A stretch of DNA of 64,000 nt, taken from the NCBI RefSeq assembly GCF_028829235.1, contig NZ_JAIWJY010000008.1, positions 62,001 to 126,000 on the forward strand, given 5' to 3'. Positions 35,692 through 45,441 of the stretch are shown piece by piece. The translations under genes and the position numbers were made by a program. Each line of letters starts with the position of its first letter. Position 1 is the stretch's first letter. The DNA comes from Tenacibaculum larymnensis (GTDB taxonomy: Bacteria; Bacteroidota; Bacteroidia; Flavobacteriales; Flavobacteriaceae). The notes under the pieces are model-generated. The model worked only from the letters and a program-made list of their open reading frames with translations. It ran no database searches and was not told the DNA's origin.

Positions 35692-36393
35692 TTACGATAC
35701 AGTAAGGCTAAATGTAGATTCAGATACCTTAAGCTCCTTTAAGAAGCGATCTAATTTAGAAGTAGCTTGCGTTTTAATTCTAACACGGTAATTACCCGCA
35801 GTAAGGGCTGGAACTTGACCAATAATTTTCTTATAGCTGTTTTGTGCCAAATAAGACACTTTGGTTTCGGTACCGTCTTCGGCAACAAAATACAAACCAA
35901 CCTCGGGTAAATCACCCGCAACTTTTAAACGCAAACCATTTAGCTCAAACAATCCGTTAGCAGATAAGGTGGTATTCGTAGTTGCCGTGGTAATATCTTT
36001 TAAATTAGTAATAACTGTGTTGGTAATAGGTGCAGTTACTTTTTGTAGCGGAATATCGTCTTTAATTTCGTTGATTAACTTTCCACTATTAAGGTTTACA
36101 TGTAGTTTATGGGTATCAGGATTAAAACCATCTTCCTCGGTATCAAAAACCCCAGAAATAGAGTAGCCAATATTTAGTAAAGGTAGATTAATGTTATCGC
36201 CTTCTTCTATCGACTCGATAATTTCTTCATAGTAAGAATTAAGCACCGCCACAATATCGGTTTTACTTACTAGGTTACGTTTGCTCAACATTTTATCAAT
36301 CAACTCGTCTTGATTAATAGTACGCTCTGTTAATATGCGTGCTGAGTAGTTGGTTTCATCGGTTAACTTGTTTTCATTTAAATAGTACTTCAT
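35692..36393 (-). CDS. HU-like DNA-binding protein with C-terminal DUF4469-type domain
   Basis: 233 residues from the ATG at 36393; the frame upstream has cysteine- and tryptophan-rich sequence unlike the family. Residues 1-125 match the Bacteroidetes HU-like DNA-binding module (YLNENKLTDE, RTINQDELIDKM, KTDIVAVLNSYYEEIIESIEEGDNINLPLLNIGYSISGVF). Residues 140-233 form an Ig-like DUF4469 domain (GLFELNGLRLKVAGDLPEVGLYF, LTAGNYRVRIKTQA). Such proteins are multicopy in Bacteroidetes; a nucleoid or mobile-element role is assumed but unproven. Confidence 0.75.
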   Translation of the reverse strand: MKYYLNENKLTDETNYSARILTERTINQDELIDKMLSKRNLVSKTDIVAVLNSYYEEIIESIEEGDNINLPLLNIGYSISGVFDTEEDGFNPDTHKLHVNLNSGKLINEIKDDIPLQKVTAPITNTVITNLKDITTATTNTTLSANGLFELNGLRLKVAGDLPEVGLYFVAEDGTETKVSYLAQNSYKKIIGQVPALTAGNYRVRIKTQATSKLDRFLKELKVSESTFSLTVS

Positions 36394-36817
36394 CATATTG
36401 ATTTTTAAATTATTTACTTTTCCTTTTGAATCCTTTTTTGGGTAGTAACAGCTAGCATACTGGAGCAATAACCAATACATGCAAAACCATTTACTAACCT
36501 TGGTGTTATTCATCACCAAACAGTCAGGTACAAGCGTACTTTTATAGCATTAACTTCGTAAAGATGTTGTAAAATTGAATGTGATATAATAGTAATAAGG
36601 GATAGCAATTTACTTTTTACAAACAATTTTTATAGCTGATACTAAAGTAGTTGTTTTTCGTTTTAACTCTCTGACTTTATGAGTTTTTTAACGTTTTAGG
36701 AAGTATAGGGGAGGTACGGGAAAAGAAAATGCGGATATGGAATCCGCGTTTTTTATTTTATAAAGTAAGTTTTCTTGGTTTTATATAACTTGTAGAGCTA
36801 CTCAAAGCCTTATAGAA
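36394..36817. other. Intergenic region between the DUF4469 gene and hamB
   Basis: No gene. It carries the presumed promoter region of the minus-strand gene at 36393 and a hairpin at 36729. Nothing else recognised. Confidence 0.5.
36729..36757 (-). terminator. Terminator-like hairpin after hamAB
   Basis: GCGGAT-atgga-ATCCGC, with T-rich flanks on both sides. Read minus it lies 61 bases past the hamB stop. Confidence 0.65.
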
Positions 36818-39400
36818 TTATATTATTTTTGTCAACTCATCATATTCCATAGTATTTTTTCCAAATTTTGATAATACAAGTTGTTTGTCAATTCTTTCAA
36901 GTTTATTGTCTCTAATAATTAAACCAGAATTTCTACATTTCTTATAAACTTTAATTGCTGTATGTCTTGAAATCCCAATATTTTGTAGCGCTATTACGAT
37001 TCTGTTTTGGGTTCCATATTCAAGTAGAGTAGCCCAGTTTTCTCCTGCATTTTCTTCTCCAATCAATTTTGCGACAATATTGTGGTAGTGGTTAAAATAC
37101 TTTTCTAACAAAAAACGTAAAACATATTCTATATCCTCGATAACATTTTCAATCACATGGTTAACATGTTTTTTGTCTTTTGGATTAAATATAATTTTAT
37201 TGTCAAAATTATAGTCTAGAATGATTTTCTTGTTTTTATTAGTATGGTAGTCAATCGATTGTTGAATTATTTGACTTAAACTAAATCCTTTTACCCACTG
37301 TGTCATTATTGTAGCATAGTAAGATAAACTATTAGCATTATTTAATTTTTTTTCAGCATTTTGCCATTCGTATAAATCAAACATATAGTTTAAAACATCT
37401 TTGCAAATCTGATAAGGTTTCTGATTAATTGCAGGAAGTTTTATGTTTTTCCCAAGTTTATGTTGCTTCAATAATTCATTATAAACTTTATTCTGTACTG
37501 ACAGATTGATTGACTGATTTGAATTGAGAATTGAAACTGGAATTGTAAAATCCTTGACATTTGATTTTGCCAATTCTATTATAGCTTCTTTGTTCTTTTC
37601 AATTAGTCTTTTAAGTAATGGGCTTGGTTCTCTACTACCTTCGAGCTCCATTGTGTCAACACTAATAATATTTGCGATATATTGCAAAATTTCCTTTTCT
37701 GTTTTTGTGCCTGAAATATCCTGTTCATTAAGAACCTTCTCTATCTTTTTGATATTTCTATCAATTTTATTCAAAACAGTAGGTTTTAACTCAATATCAT
37801 TTTTATGCAAAATCTCTTTATTACCCCACTCACAATCTGAATGCTGAATACAATAAATATTTCCATAAAGTTCTTTTGACAATCTTCCTGCTCTTCCTGA
37901 CAAATTCCAAAAATCAATTGGTTCTAACTCTGGGCGACCATTTTTATTATCGAGAATAAAAATATTTTGTGTTGGCATATTTACACCTTCAAGAAGAGTA
38001 GAAGTGCAAAAAACATTTGTAACATCACCATTTTGATAAAGTTCCTCGACTGAATTTCTAATCAACTGTGGCAATTTTCCATAATGATAAGCTATTTTAT
38101 ACTCTAACAGGTTTGCTAAATAGTAGTCAGGATGTATATACTCCTTAATTTGCCTAATTGTATTTTTTATGTCATCGCTTTGTTCAATAACGGGTGTCTT
38201 GGTTAATGATTTTGAAAAGTTAAAAGCATAGTTGATTGTTCGATTCTTACTATTACAGTAAATCAGATTGTTTTTTTCTCGGCCAAGATTCTTTATTAAA
38301 TCATCAATGGAATTAGTCGTAGAAAAGAAATCTTTAGATTCCATTTCCACATTGTTATTTTCTGTAATGTAGTCAATTTTATTGTTTAATAAATCTATAA
38401 AAAAAAGATTCTGAGAAACAGGAGATTCATTTGTTTTGTAAGAATTTCCTTTACTATTTCTATTAAATAAATCCAAAAATATTTCAGGGTTAGATACATT
38501 AGGTGAAGCAAAATATAATTTAATATTACCATATTTTTTTAATGCCTTTTCAATTGCAGTATAAGAGGTAACGCTTCGACTATCCTTATTACTTGCAATT
38601 TTGTGTGCTTCATCTACAAAAAGAAAACCTATTGTAGGATTATTCTCTTGCGATAAATAACTTATCAGTCGCTCAGGAGTAAGTATAAAAATATAATTAT
38701 GTTGTTCTTCAGTTATTAAGTCATTTACACTTGAGTTTGTAACAATTCGGTATTTATAAGCTTCCAATACTTCAGTCAATTCATCTTTCAAATCAATTGC
38801 AAACTGGTTTATTAATGCACGAGTAGGGACAATTATAACTAAGTTTTCAGGAGGAACATTTTTAATGATTTTTTTAATAAAGGCTTTTATAATAAATGAT
38901 TTTCCCATTGATGTTGGGGCTGAAAAACTATACTCAGTAGAGTTACTCATACTTGAAAATAATTCAAATTGAGCATCTGTAAATGTAAAGTCACTATTAC
39001 CAGGAACTTGTTGTATGAGTGATTTAGCCTCAACTTCTATTAACCTGTTTAAAGGAAGTTCAGAGTTATTTTCATTATACTCTTCAAGGTATTTAATAGC
39101 AGGGAAATTTCCGAGTTTAGAATATACTGCTTTAGAAATAGTTTTGTAAATAGGGTTGTTAGAGTAATTAGTATTTAAAAATGTAATAATTTGATAGGCT
39201 TTATTTCTAGCTACTGAATTGTTTGAGTTTGAAAGTATATCAGCAAACCTTAATGTATCTTTTAGTTCTTTGTCTGAAAAAATAACATCACTTATTATAT
39301 TAAACTGCCTGTATGCAGATAGTAAAGAACTTTTTCTAAAAAGCGAATTAAAGTATTCATTATTTAAAATGTCTTCTGTAAGTTTTTCTATAATTGTCAT
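36818..39400 (-). CDS. hamB: Hachiman defence helicase HamB (DEAD/DEAH superfamily 2)
   Basis: 860 residues. An N-terminal helical region precedes the SF2 motor: Walker A APTSMGKS (161-168), motif Ia VPTRALINQ, Walker B VDEAHK (262-267), a motif-III-like FASPN, and motif VI NLSGRAGRL. The C-terminal third is helical and unrecognised. In Hachiman systems HamB, a helicase, partners with the HamA effector and releases it on sensing aberrant DNA. It overlaps hamA by 4 bases (ATGA), as expected for a two-gene defence operon. The identification rests on the pairing with HamA plus these motifs. Confidence 0.85.
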   Translation of the reverse strand: MTIIEKLTEDILNNEYFNSLFRKSSLLSAYRQFNIISDVIFSDKELKDTLRFADILSNSNNSVARNKAYQIITFLNTNYSNNPIYKTISKAVYSKLGNFPAIKYLEEYNENNSELPLNRLIEVEAKSLIQQVPGNSDFTFTDAQFELFSSMSNSTEYSFSAPTSMGKSFIIKAFIKKIIKNVPPENLVIIVPTRALINQFAIDLKDELTEVLEAYKYRIVTNSSVNDLITEEQHNYIFILTPERLISYLSQENNPTIGFLFVDEAHKIASNKDSRSVTSYTAIEKALKKYGNIKLYFASPNVSNPEIFLDLFNRNSKGNSYKTNESPVSQNLFFIDLLNNKIDYITENNNVEMESKDFFSTTNSIDDLIKNLGREKNNLIYCNSKNRTINYAFNFSKSLTKTPVIEQSDDIKNTIRQIKEYIHPDYYLANLLEYKIAYHYGKLPQLIRNSVEELYQNGDVTNVFCTSTLLEGVNMPTQNIFILDNKNGRPELEPIDFWNLSGRAGRLSKELYGNIYCIQHSDCEWGNKEILHKNDIELKPTVLNKIDRNIKKIEKVLNEQDISGTKTEKEILQYIANIISVDTMELEGSREPSPLLKRLIEKNKEAIIELAKSNVKDFTIPVSILNSNQSINLSVQNKVYNELLKQHKLGKNIKLPAINQKPYQICKDVLNYMFDLYEWQNAEKKLNNANSLSYYATIMTQWVKGFSLSQIIQQSIDYHTNKNKKIILDYNFDNKIIFNPKDKKHVNHVIENVIEDIEYVLRFLLEKYFNHYHNIVAKLIGEENAGENWATLLEYGTQNRIVIALQNIGISRHTAIKVYKKCRNSGLIIRDNKLERIDKQLVLSKFGKNTMEYDELTKII

Positions 39401-40293
39401 ACAGTTAAGTCTTTTATAATTTCTTTTCGTTTTTCAGCTAAATCAGAAAAAGGAATTATATAAATGTAAAACTGATATCCTGTAAACTCTTCCTTTTTTA
39501 TTTGAAAATTAAAAGAACTAATAACATTTAAAACCTCCTTTTTTATTCTTTCTTTGATTTGTTTTCTAAATTCAGAATTAGAAAGCTTCATTTCTTCGTC
39601 TGTTATTTTTGCTTCAAAACCTAGGAAAATACCAAATGAATAATCAAGGTATGTTTCTTCATTTTTTGAGTTTGGTAATAGAATATTCTTTATTTTTTCA
39701 TATTGTTGTTTGTCATAAACCTCTTTTACTAATTGACTATTAACCAAATCAAACTCAAATTCTAACTTTTTGCTATCTTCTTTTAATAGTTTTGATATAG
39801 AGCCGAAGGCGTCATATATGCCTTGTTTTAGATCAGCATCTAACTTAGATTCTCCAAATATGAGTTGATAATCTTCATCACTGAGTTTTAATAAATGAAC
39901 ACCATCTGCTCCTTTTACATAATCATTATTTGCTGTTTTTAACTCTAATTTTGTCAGTATTTTAGGAGCTTTAAGATGTGCTTCGAGAAGGCAATATAAC
40001 ATCACTTCCCCAAGTTCGCCCTCGTTTGAAGTGTAATTTCTAAATTTATTTTTTGTTCTTTTAATTAGAGTATTGAACTGATTATTATCTATAAGTTTTT
40101 GTATTTCAGTCCTTGATAAAGCGAAAAAGTATAGGTTGTCACCAAGTAAATTCACTAGATCATTGTATGCAAACTTGTTATTCTGTATTTTGAGAGTAAA
40201 TACGTTAAGATTATTAGAGTTTTCCAGTTGATAATCTTCAATGATATGATGAAATAAATTCAAAAAATCACTATCAATACTTGTTTTAATCAT
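39397..40293 (-). CDS. hamA: Hachiman defence effector HamA (DUF1837 nuclease-like)
   Basis: 298 residues from the ATG at 40293; a TTG 14 codons upstream (40335) would be an alternative start. A PD-(D/E)xK-type core is visible: GELGEVMLYCLLEAH (Glu93/Glu96), then KGADGVHLL (Asp130), then FGESK (Glu148, Lys150). This is the DUF1837 pattern of HamA, which degrades DNA when released from HamB. First gene of the hamAB operon. Its A/T-rich lysine-coded sequence resembles that of hamB and differs somewhat from the neighbouring biosynthetic genes. Confidence 0.85.
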   Translation of the reverse strand: MIKTSIDSDFLNLFHHIIEDYQLENSNNLNVFTLKIQNNKFAYNDLVNLLGDNLYFFALSRTEIQKLIDNNQFNTLIKRTKNKFRNYTSNEGELGEVMLYCLLEAHLKAPKILTKLELKTANNDYVKGADGVHLLKLSDEDYQLIFGESKLDADLKQGIYDAFGSISKLLKEDSKKLEFEFDLVNSQLVKEVYDKQQYEKIKNILLPNSKNEETYLDYSFGIFLGFEAKITDEEMKLSNSEFRKQIKERIKKEVLNVISSFNFQIKKEEFTGYQFYIYIIPFSDLAEKRKEIIKDLTV

Positions 40294-40402
40294 ATAACTT
40301 TTTTTGGGTAATTTAAAGTAAGACACCTTATGCAATTGAGGTACATTTATATATGCACCTAAATTTATAAAACTATAATGTATATTTCATTCATTCTTAC
40401 GG

Positions 40403-40436
40403 TTTTCCGCAACTCAAATTGCGGATTTCCGCAAAA
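40403..40436. promoter_or_regulatory. Cluster of TTCCGCAA inverted repeats in the hamA-40620 gap
   Basis: TTTTCCGCAA, then TTGCGGA, then TTTCCGCAAAA within 34 bases. The first two can form a 7-bp hairpin (TCCGCAA / TTGCGGA). It is the only GC-richer spot in this divergent intergenic region, so a regulator-binding site for one or both genes is possible. Confidence 0.4.
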
Positions 40437-40619
40437 CACCTGCTATTACACATATAATTACCATTTAATAATATAACAGTTGTTATTACTAACGATATTT
40501 TACTACTTTTAAACTGTTAACATGCAGTTATACAGAATTTTAAAACGTGTTGTACTATCAACATAAAATGAGTATAGCTGCGTATAACAACAACTAACAA
40601 ACCAAACTAACTAAACATT

Positions 40620-42323
40620 ATGAAAACTCTAAGCACCTGCTTAGCACTCTTTTTTTATGTGCTATGCATTAACGGACAAACACAAACTATTAACTGTGAA
40701 CTTGAAATAAAAAAGTTGCGTAGTACCTACGAAAACTACAACAAAACACTAGAAGAAAAGAAGCAAGAAATAGCAGAAACCAAAAAGTCGATTACCCAAG
40801 AAAGCTTAGACAAGCTTAGTACTTTAATTAAGGATAGAAAAGCGTATATAGATTCACTAAACCTTACCTATGCTAAGTTTACTAGCTATAAAAACGTGTG
40901 TACCAACATTCCTGCAGATTCAATAGCTAGTTGGTTTCCTTATAAAGAACCACCTACACGAGAAACCATAGCCAAAGAAGCTGAACAAGAAGAAACGGTA
41001 GAAGAACCTGTAACCTATAGTTATTTTAATGAAAATATAATTATTAGTGAAGATATTAACGGAGCTGAGAAGACATCTAGAGAGAAAAAGGTGTTCAATC
41101 AGGTATTAAAACAAGTAAACCAAGAAGCCTATTTTGGAGATATTACCATACCTAAAGAAGGACAGGAGTTTTGTTTTTATAAAAAGAAAAGTAGTAATGA
41201 CACTATAAATAAAAGTGACCCTGTACGATTGCCATTAAAGAAATACAAGTTTAAAAAGATAGATATTGAAATACGCGATGGTAGCTTAGCTGATATTCAG
41301 GTATTGGTAGAATATAAGGGAAGTTTACTATTGTTTGAAAACTATGTAGGGGTAAGCTTTTTACGATATGGGTATTGGGCATCTGAAAACTTCCTTTTTT
41401 ACTCACAAAAACAACCAACAACCAATGTTGATGAAAAAGAGTTTGAAAACCTTCGTATTCGTTTAAGTGATGTACTCATGTATAAGTATAAAATAGGAAA
41501 CAACTACGTACCACACGACTTAACGTTAGAACTGCCTAAAGAAGATATTGATGGAAACAAAACCAACTTAACAGCCCCAGCAACTTATCAAATAAAACAA
41601 GATACTTACTTAGATAAAATAGTAGAACTACGTGCTTATACCGACTTTTTAGCACTCTTTGGAGAGTCTGACAACGGATTGGTGCAGTTAGAAGGAAGTG
41701 CGAAGTTTTATGTATTTCCTTTTTCAAGGCAAATCTTTAGTTCTTCAATGCAATACGAATTTTTAAAATCAATAACACCTTATGTACACTATGCTAAGTT
41801 TGAAGAAGACAAAGGTTTAGTTACCGCAACAGGTGGTGTAATAGGAAATACGTTAGACTTGGTAGAAAAACGCTTTTTAACCGTAGGTGGAGAAGTAAAC
41901 TTCTTTGAAGTGTATCAAAAAAACTATCCTATGAAAATGAACTTTTTTGGTACGATAGACTATAATCTAACAAGAGTTCAAAACGACACCCAAGGAGTAG
42001 AAAACCTAAAAGCATTGAGTTATGGAGGAGGAATAAGCTTATCATCAAAACGATTTAACAACTTCGGATTCAATTATAAATTAGGACTTCACTGGTTTGA
42101 TTATAAAAGCTATAACGGGTCTAGTGCTATAGATTTAGACTTTAAAGTACCCGTAGTAAAAAATCAAGCAGAAGTGTTTTATCACCCTAACAAAAACCCA
42201 AACCAAGCTATTTTTGCTAGGTTAGTAACCTATAATTACAAAGGAAGCGAAAGCGATGAGGCTTTTTACCAGTTTCAATTTGGATATAAGTTCTCCATAG
42301 GCTCTAGAACAGTAAAGAAATAA
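40620..42323 (+). CDS. Secreted protein with N-terminal coiled coil and beta-rich C-terminus, unknown function
   Basis: 567 residues with a signal peptide (cleavage after INGQ). Residues 25-95 are a charged coiled coil (EIKKLRSTYENYNKTLEEKKQEI). The C-terminal 220 residues alternate in beta strands with aromatic ends (VNFFEVYQKNYPMKMNFFGTIDYNL, FGFNYKLGLHWFDYKS, FQFGYKFSIG) and end in a strand plus basic tail. An outer-membrane beta-barrel is likely. No family recognised. It lies alone on the plus strand at the edge of the accessory region with its own terminator. Confidence 0.7.
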   Translation: MKTLSTCLALFFYVLCINGQTQTINCELEIKKLRSTYENYNKTLEEKKQEIAETKKSITQESLDKLSTLIKDRKAYIDSLNLTYAKFTSYKNVCTNIPADSIASWFPYKEPPTRETIAKEAEQEETVEEPVTYSYFNENIIISEDINGAEKTSREKKVFNQVLKQVNQEAYFGDITIPKEGQEFCFYKKKSSNDTINKSDPVRLPLKKYKFKKIDIEIRDGSLADIQVLVEYKGSLLLFENYVGVSFLRYGYWASENFLFYSQKQPTTNVDEKEFENLRIRLSDVLMYKYKIGNNYVPHDLTLELPKEDIDGNKTNLTAPATYQIKQDTYLDKIVELRAYTDFLALFGESDNGLVQLEGSAKFYVFPFSRQIFSSSMQYEFLKSITPYVHYAKFEEDKGLVTATGGVIGNTLDLVEKRFLTVGGEVNFFEVYQKNYPMKMNFFGTIDYNLTRVQNDTQGVENLKALSYGGGISLSSKRFNNFGFNYKLGLHWFDYKSYNGSSAIDLDFKVPVVKNQAEVFYHPNKNPNQAIFARLVTYNYKGSESDEAFYQFQFGYKFSIGSRTVKK

Positions 42324-42327
42324 AGTA

Positions 42328-42361
42328 AAAAGAGGTTATTTGTTAAGAATAACCTCTTTTT
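42328..42361 (+). terminator. Intrinsic terminator after the gene at 40620
   Basis: Stem AAAAGAGGTTATT / AATAACCTCTTTT followed by T-rich sequence. Confidence 0.85.
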
Positions 42362-42414
42362 ATATAACAGTTTTATGAGTTCTATTAAAATCTAACAAAA
42401 TTCTAATTTCATGG

Positions 42415-42698
42415 TGTCACCTCGAACCTATGTGAGAGGTCTCAAGGCAATGAGTTACACCTTTTAATAAGATTCCTCCTCGTGCCTCGTTCGGAATGAC
42501 GATTGTTTATTAGAATCAAGAAACAAGACCGCTTCGCTGTTAGAGTATAGACTGATTAGAGATGTAATTGTTATAATTAAGTATCGTCATTGCGAGCCTT
42601 TCGACTGTTGCTCAAGACAGGCTAAAACGAAGCAATCTCTAAGTTTTGAGTTAACTACTTACAGATTACTTCGTCGTATCCTCCTCGTAATGACGACT
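42415..42698. repeat. Repeat-rich gap between the accessory region and argH
   Basis: 42415-42502: an element TGTCACCTCGAACC...GAGAGGTCTCAAGG...TTCGGAATGACGA, also at 44076-44156. 42588-42698: a GTCATTGCGAGCCTTTCGA type copy with GACTGTTGCTCAAGACAGGC and an inverted end TCGTAATGACGA. No gene in 42324-42715. Confidence 0.7.
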
Positions 42699-42715
42699 TT
42701 TTTTAGTATTTACCA

Positions 42716-43987
42716 CTAACCAAGCTTCTCTCGTATCTTACCCAAACACAAATTATCAATACTACCCACATGTGTATGTTTTTTAGAAGTATCGGGTGTA
42801 TATGTACCATTGACAACTTCACCACCAATTTTTTGGTAAGCCTCTCTAAAACTCATACCGTTTTCAACCAAGGTATTCATATTGTCTACTGTAAATAGAT
42901 ATTTGTATTTCTCATCCTGTAAGTCAATATCTTTTACAATAATTTGCTGAATAGCATAGTCAAAAATATCTAACACATCTTTTAGCTCCTCAAAAGCATT
43001 GATGATATTTTCTTTTAATAACTGATAATCTCTATGATATCCACTTGGTAAATTGTTGGTGATTAACAAAGTTTCGGTATACAACGCTTGGATTTTATTG
43101 CATTTACCTCTAATCAACTCAAATACATCAGGATTCTTTTTATGTGGCATAATGCTACTACCTGTAGTTAATTCATCAGGAAAAGAAATAAAACCAAAAT
43201 TCTGACTCATATATAAGCAGATATCCATCGCAAAACGAGCTAAGGTGTTACTTACACTTCCCAATGCCATGGTAAGAGTACGCTCACTTTTTCCTCTACT
43301 CATTTGTGCAGCAACCACATTGTATTTTAAGGTTTCAAACCCAAGTTCTTTAGTGGTGAATTCTCTATCAATAGGGAACGAACTACCATATCCAGCTGCT
43401 GAACCTAACGGATTTTGATCTACCGTTTTTAGTGCAGCATCTACCATGTACAAATCGTCAATTAGCAATTCAGCATACGCAGAAAACCATAACCCGAAAG
43501 AGGAAGGCATTGCCACTTGTAAGTGAGTATAACCTGGTAATAGTTTAATTTTGTGTTGCTCTGCTAACTGTAATAGTGTATTAAATAGTGTTTTCGTTTT
43601 ATCAGAAATCAACTGTAAATTGTCTTTATAATACAATTGTAACGCTACTAAAACCTGATCGTTTCTTGAACGTGCGGTATGAATTTTCTTACCAACTTCA
43701 CCGCACATGTTGGTTAATTCAAACTCAATTTTAGAATGTACATCTTCAAATTGAGCATCAATAACAAAAGTACCGTCTGTCACTTGTTGTTGTAGCGCAG
43801 TAATTCCAGCAGTTACTTGCGCTAATTCTTCCGAAGTAATAATATAGATGGAAGCCAGCATTTTTGCATGTGCTAACGATGCGTGCAAATCATACGGAGC
43901 AATGTGTATGTCTATTTCTCTGTCATTTCCAACCGTGAAATGTTCTATTTTTTTATCTATGGATAATCCTTTGTCCCAAAGTTTCAT
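42716..43987 (-). CDS. argH: Argininosuccinate lyase
   Basis: 423 residues. The fumarase-superfamily signature GSSIMPHKKNPDVFE is intact, with HTARSRNDQVLVALQLY and TGFTxxQxAMPxxF-type sequence (GYTHLQVAMPSSFGLW). It splits argininosuccinate into arginine and fumarate. It lies last in the arginine cluster, 395 repeat-filled bases beyond argE, so it may be transcribed separately. Slightly shorter than E. coli ArgH (457). Confidence 0.95.
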   Translation of the reverse strand: MKLWDKGLSIDKKIEHFTVGNDREIDIHIAPYDLHASLAHAKMLASIYIITSEELAQVTAGITALQQQVTDGTFVIDAQFEDVHSKIEFELTNMCGEVGKKIHTARSRNDQVLVALQLYYKDNLQLISDKTKTLFNTLLQLAEQHKIKLLPGYTHLQVAMPSSFGLWFSAYAELLIDDLYMVDAALKTVDQNPLGSAAGYGSSFPIDREFTTKELGFETLKYNVVAAQMSRGKSERTLTMALGSVSNTLARFAMDICLYMSQNFGFISFPDELTTGSSIMPHKKNPDVFELIRGKCNKIQALYTETLLITNNLPSGYHRDYQLLKENIINAFEELKDVLDIFDYAIQQIIVKDIDLQDEKYKYLFTVDNMNTLVENGMSFREAYQKIGGEVVNGTYTPDTSKKHTHVGSIDNLCLGKIREKLG

Positions 43988-44382
43988 GTTTTTATGTTTT
44001 TTAATTAGTACTGAGTATTGAGAGGTTAGTATTGAGTGTTAAACACTATAACTAACAAAATTCTCATTGTTTGTTTGTCACCTCGAACGTATGTGAGAGG
44101 TCTCAAGGTTATGAGTTACTCTTTTTAATGAGATTCCTCCCTCTGGTCGGAATGACGATTTGCTTTAGAAAAAGATGTCTTGTATCTCTTTTCTAGTTTT
44201 TTATTTGTTATTTATAATGTCACTTCGAGTAAAGTTATTGAAATGAAATAAAAATAATTTTGTATCGAGAAGTACTCGAATGGTTCTCGATACAATTCTT
44301 ACTTCGTTATCACTCAATAAAAATCACTCGAACTGACATATAAAAAGGCATCTAGTTTCTTGCCTCATTATTCTATTTTCTT
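43988..44382. repeat. Repeat-filled gap between argE and argH
   Basis: No gene. 44076-44156 carries the TGTCACCTCGAACG...GGTCGGAATGACGA element. 44218-44338 is palindromic element copy C. The short remainder near 44010 has tandem ATTGAG-like sequence. Confidence 0.7.
44218..44338 (-). repeat. 121-bp palindromic repeat element (copy C)
   Basis: Inverse orientation relative to copies A and B: TGTCACTTCGAGTAAA ... CACTCGAACTGACA, with inner TTGTATCGAGAA and TTCTCGATACAA. Exactly 121 bp, like A and B. Confidence 0.75.
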
Positions 44383-45441
44383 CTACAATACTTTATTCAA
44401 TAATTCTATATACAACTCAATTCCTTCCTCAATTTCTTGAAGATAAATAAACTCATCAGCGGTGTGTGAACGTGTGCTGTCTCCAGGTCCTAATTTTAAT
44501 GACGGACAACTCAATACAGCTTGGTCAGATAGGGTAGGAGAACCATAGGTTGTTCTTCCTAAAGCCAACCCTGCTTGTACCAAAGGATGTTCTTTTGGAA
44601 TAGAAGATGAATTCAAATTCAAGCTACGTGGTTGTATGTTACAAGGTGCATGTTCTTGTAAAAAATCACTGATTTCCTGATTGGTATATTGATTGTTTAC
44701 ACGAACATCTACTACCAATTTTACTTCGGAAGGGACAGCATTGTGTTGTTTCCCTGCATTGATTTGTGTTACCGTGAGTTTTACGTCTCCCAAGGTTTCC
44801 GAGGTTTTTTCAAATTCAACATCTTTAAACCACTGTAATATTTCAATAGCGTTATAAATAGCATTATCGTGGTTTGGGTGTGCGGCATGACTTGGGGTTC
44901 CTTTTACCTCAGCATCAAAAACGACCAAGCCTTTTTCAGCAATAGCTAAATTCATTAAAGTAGGCTCTCCTACGATGGCTACATCAATCTTTGGTAAGGT
45001 TTTTAGTAATCCGTTTAAACCGTTAGGACCACTGCTTTCTTCCTCGGCAGTTCCTGCAAAGACAAGGTTATAAGTCAAGTTTTCTTTCTGGTAGAAATGG
45101 GTGTAGGTCGCCAACAACGAAACTAAACATCCACCAGCATCATTACTTCCTAACCCGTAGAGTTTGCCATCTTCTACAATAGCTTTAAAAGGATCTTTGG
45201 TATAGCCGTTATTAGGTTTTACGGTATCGTGATGCGAGTTGAGTAATAACGTAGGTTTGTTAGCATCAAAATGTTTGTTTACCGACCACACGTTGTTCTG
45301 AGTTCTAGTGTATGGAATATCAAACTCTTTAAACCAGTTTTCTAGCAGTAGGGCTGTAGCATCTTCTTCCGAAGAAAAAGAAGGTGTTTCTATCAGGTTT
45401 TTTAATAGGTTGATGGCTTTTGTGGTAAGTCTTTGTATCAT
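44383..45441 (-). CDS. argE: M20-family N-acyl-ornithine deacylase (ArgE-like)
   Basis: 352 residues. Metal-binding motifs of the M20 zinc peptidases are visible: NSHHDTVKP, GLGSNDAGG, AEEESSGPNG and a C-terminal DSTRSHTADE. In this cluster it should remove the acetyl or succinyl group from the citrulline or ornithine intermediate. Whether it takes N-acetyl or N-succinyl substrate depends on the form of ArgF' at 46535. It overlaps argB by 4 bases. Confidence 0.88.
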   Translation of the reverse strand: MIQRLTTKAINLLKNLIETPSFSSEEDATALLLENWFKEFDIPYTRTQNNVWSVNKHFDANKPTLLLNSHHDTVKPNNGYTKDPFKAIVEDGKLYGLGSNDAGGCLVSLLATYTHFYQKENLTYNLVFAGTAEEESSGPNGLNGLLKTLPKIDVAIVGEPTLMNLAIAEKGLVVFDAEVKGTPSHAAHPNHDNAIYNAIEILQWFKDVEFEKTSETLGDVKLTVTQINAGKQHNAVPSEVKLVVDVRVNNQYTNQEISDFLQEHAPCNIQPRSLNLNSSSIPKEHPLVQAGLALGRTTYGSPTLSDQAVLSCPSLKLGPGDSTRSHTADEFIYLQEIEEGIELYIELLNKVL

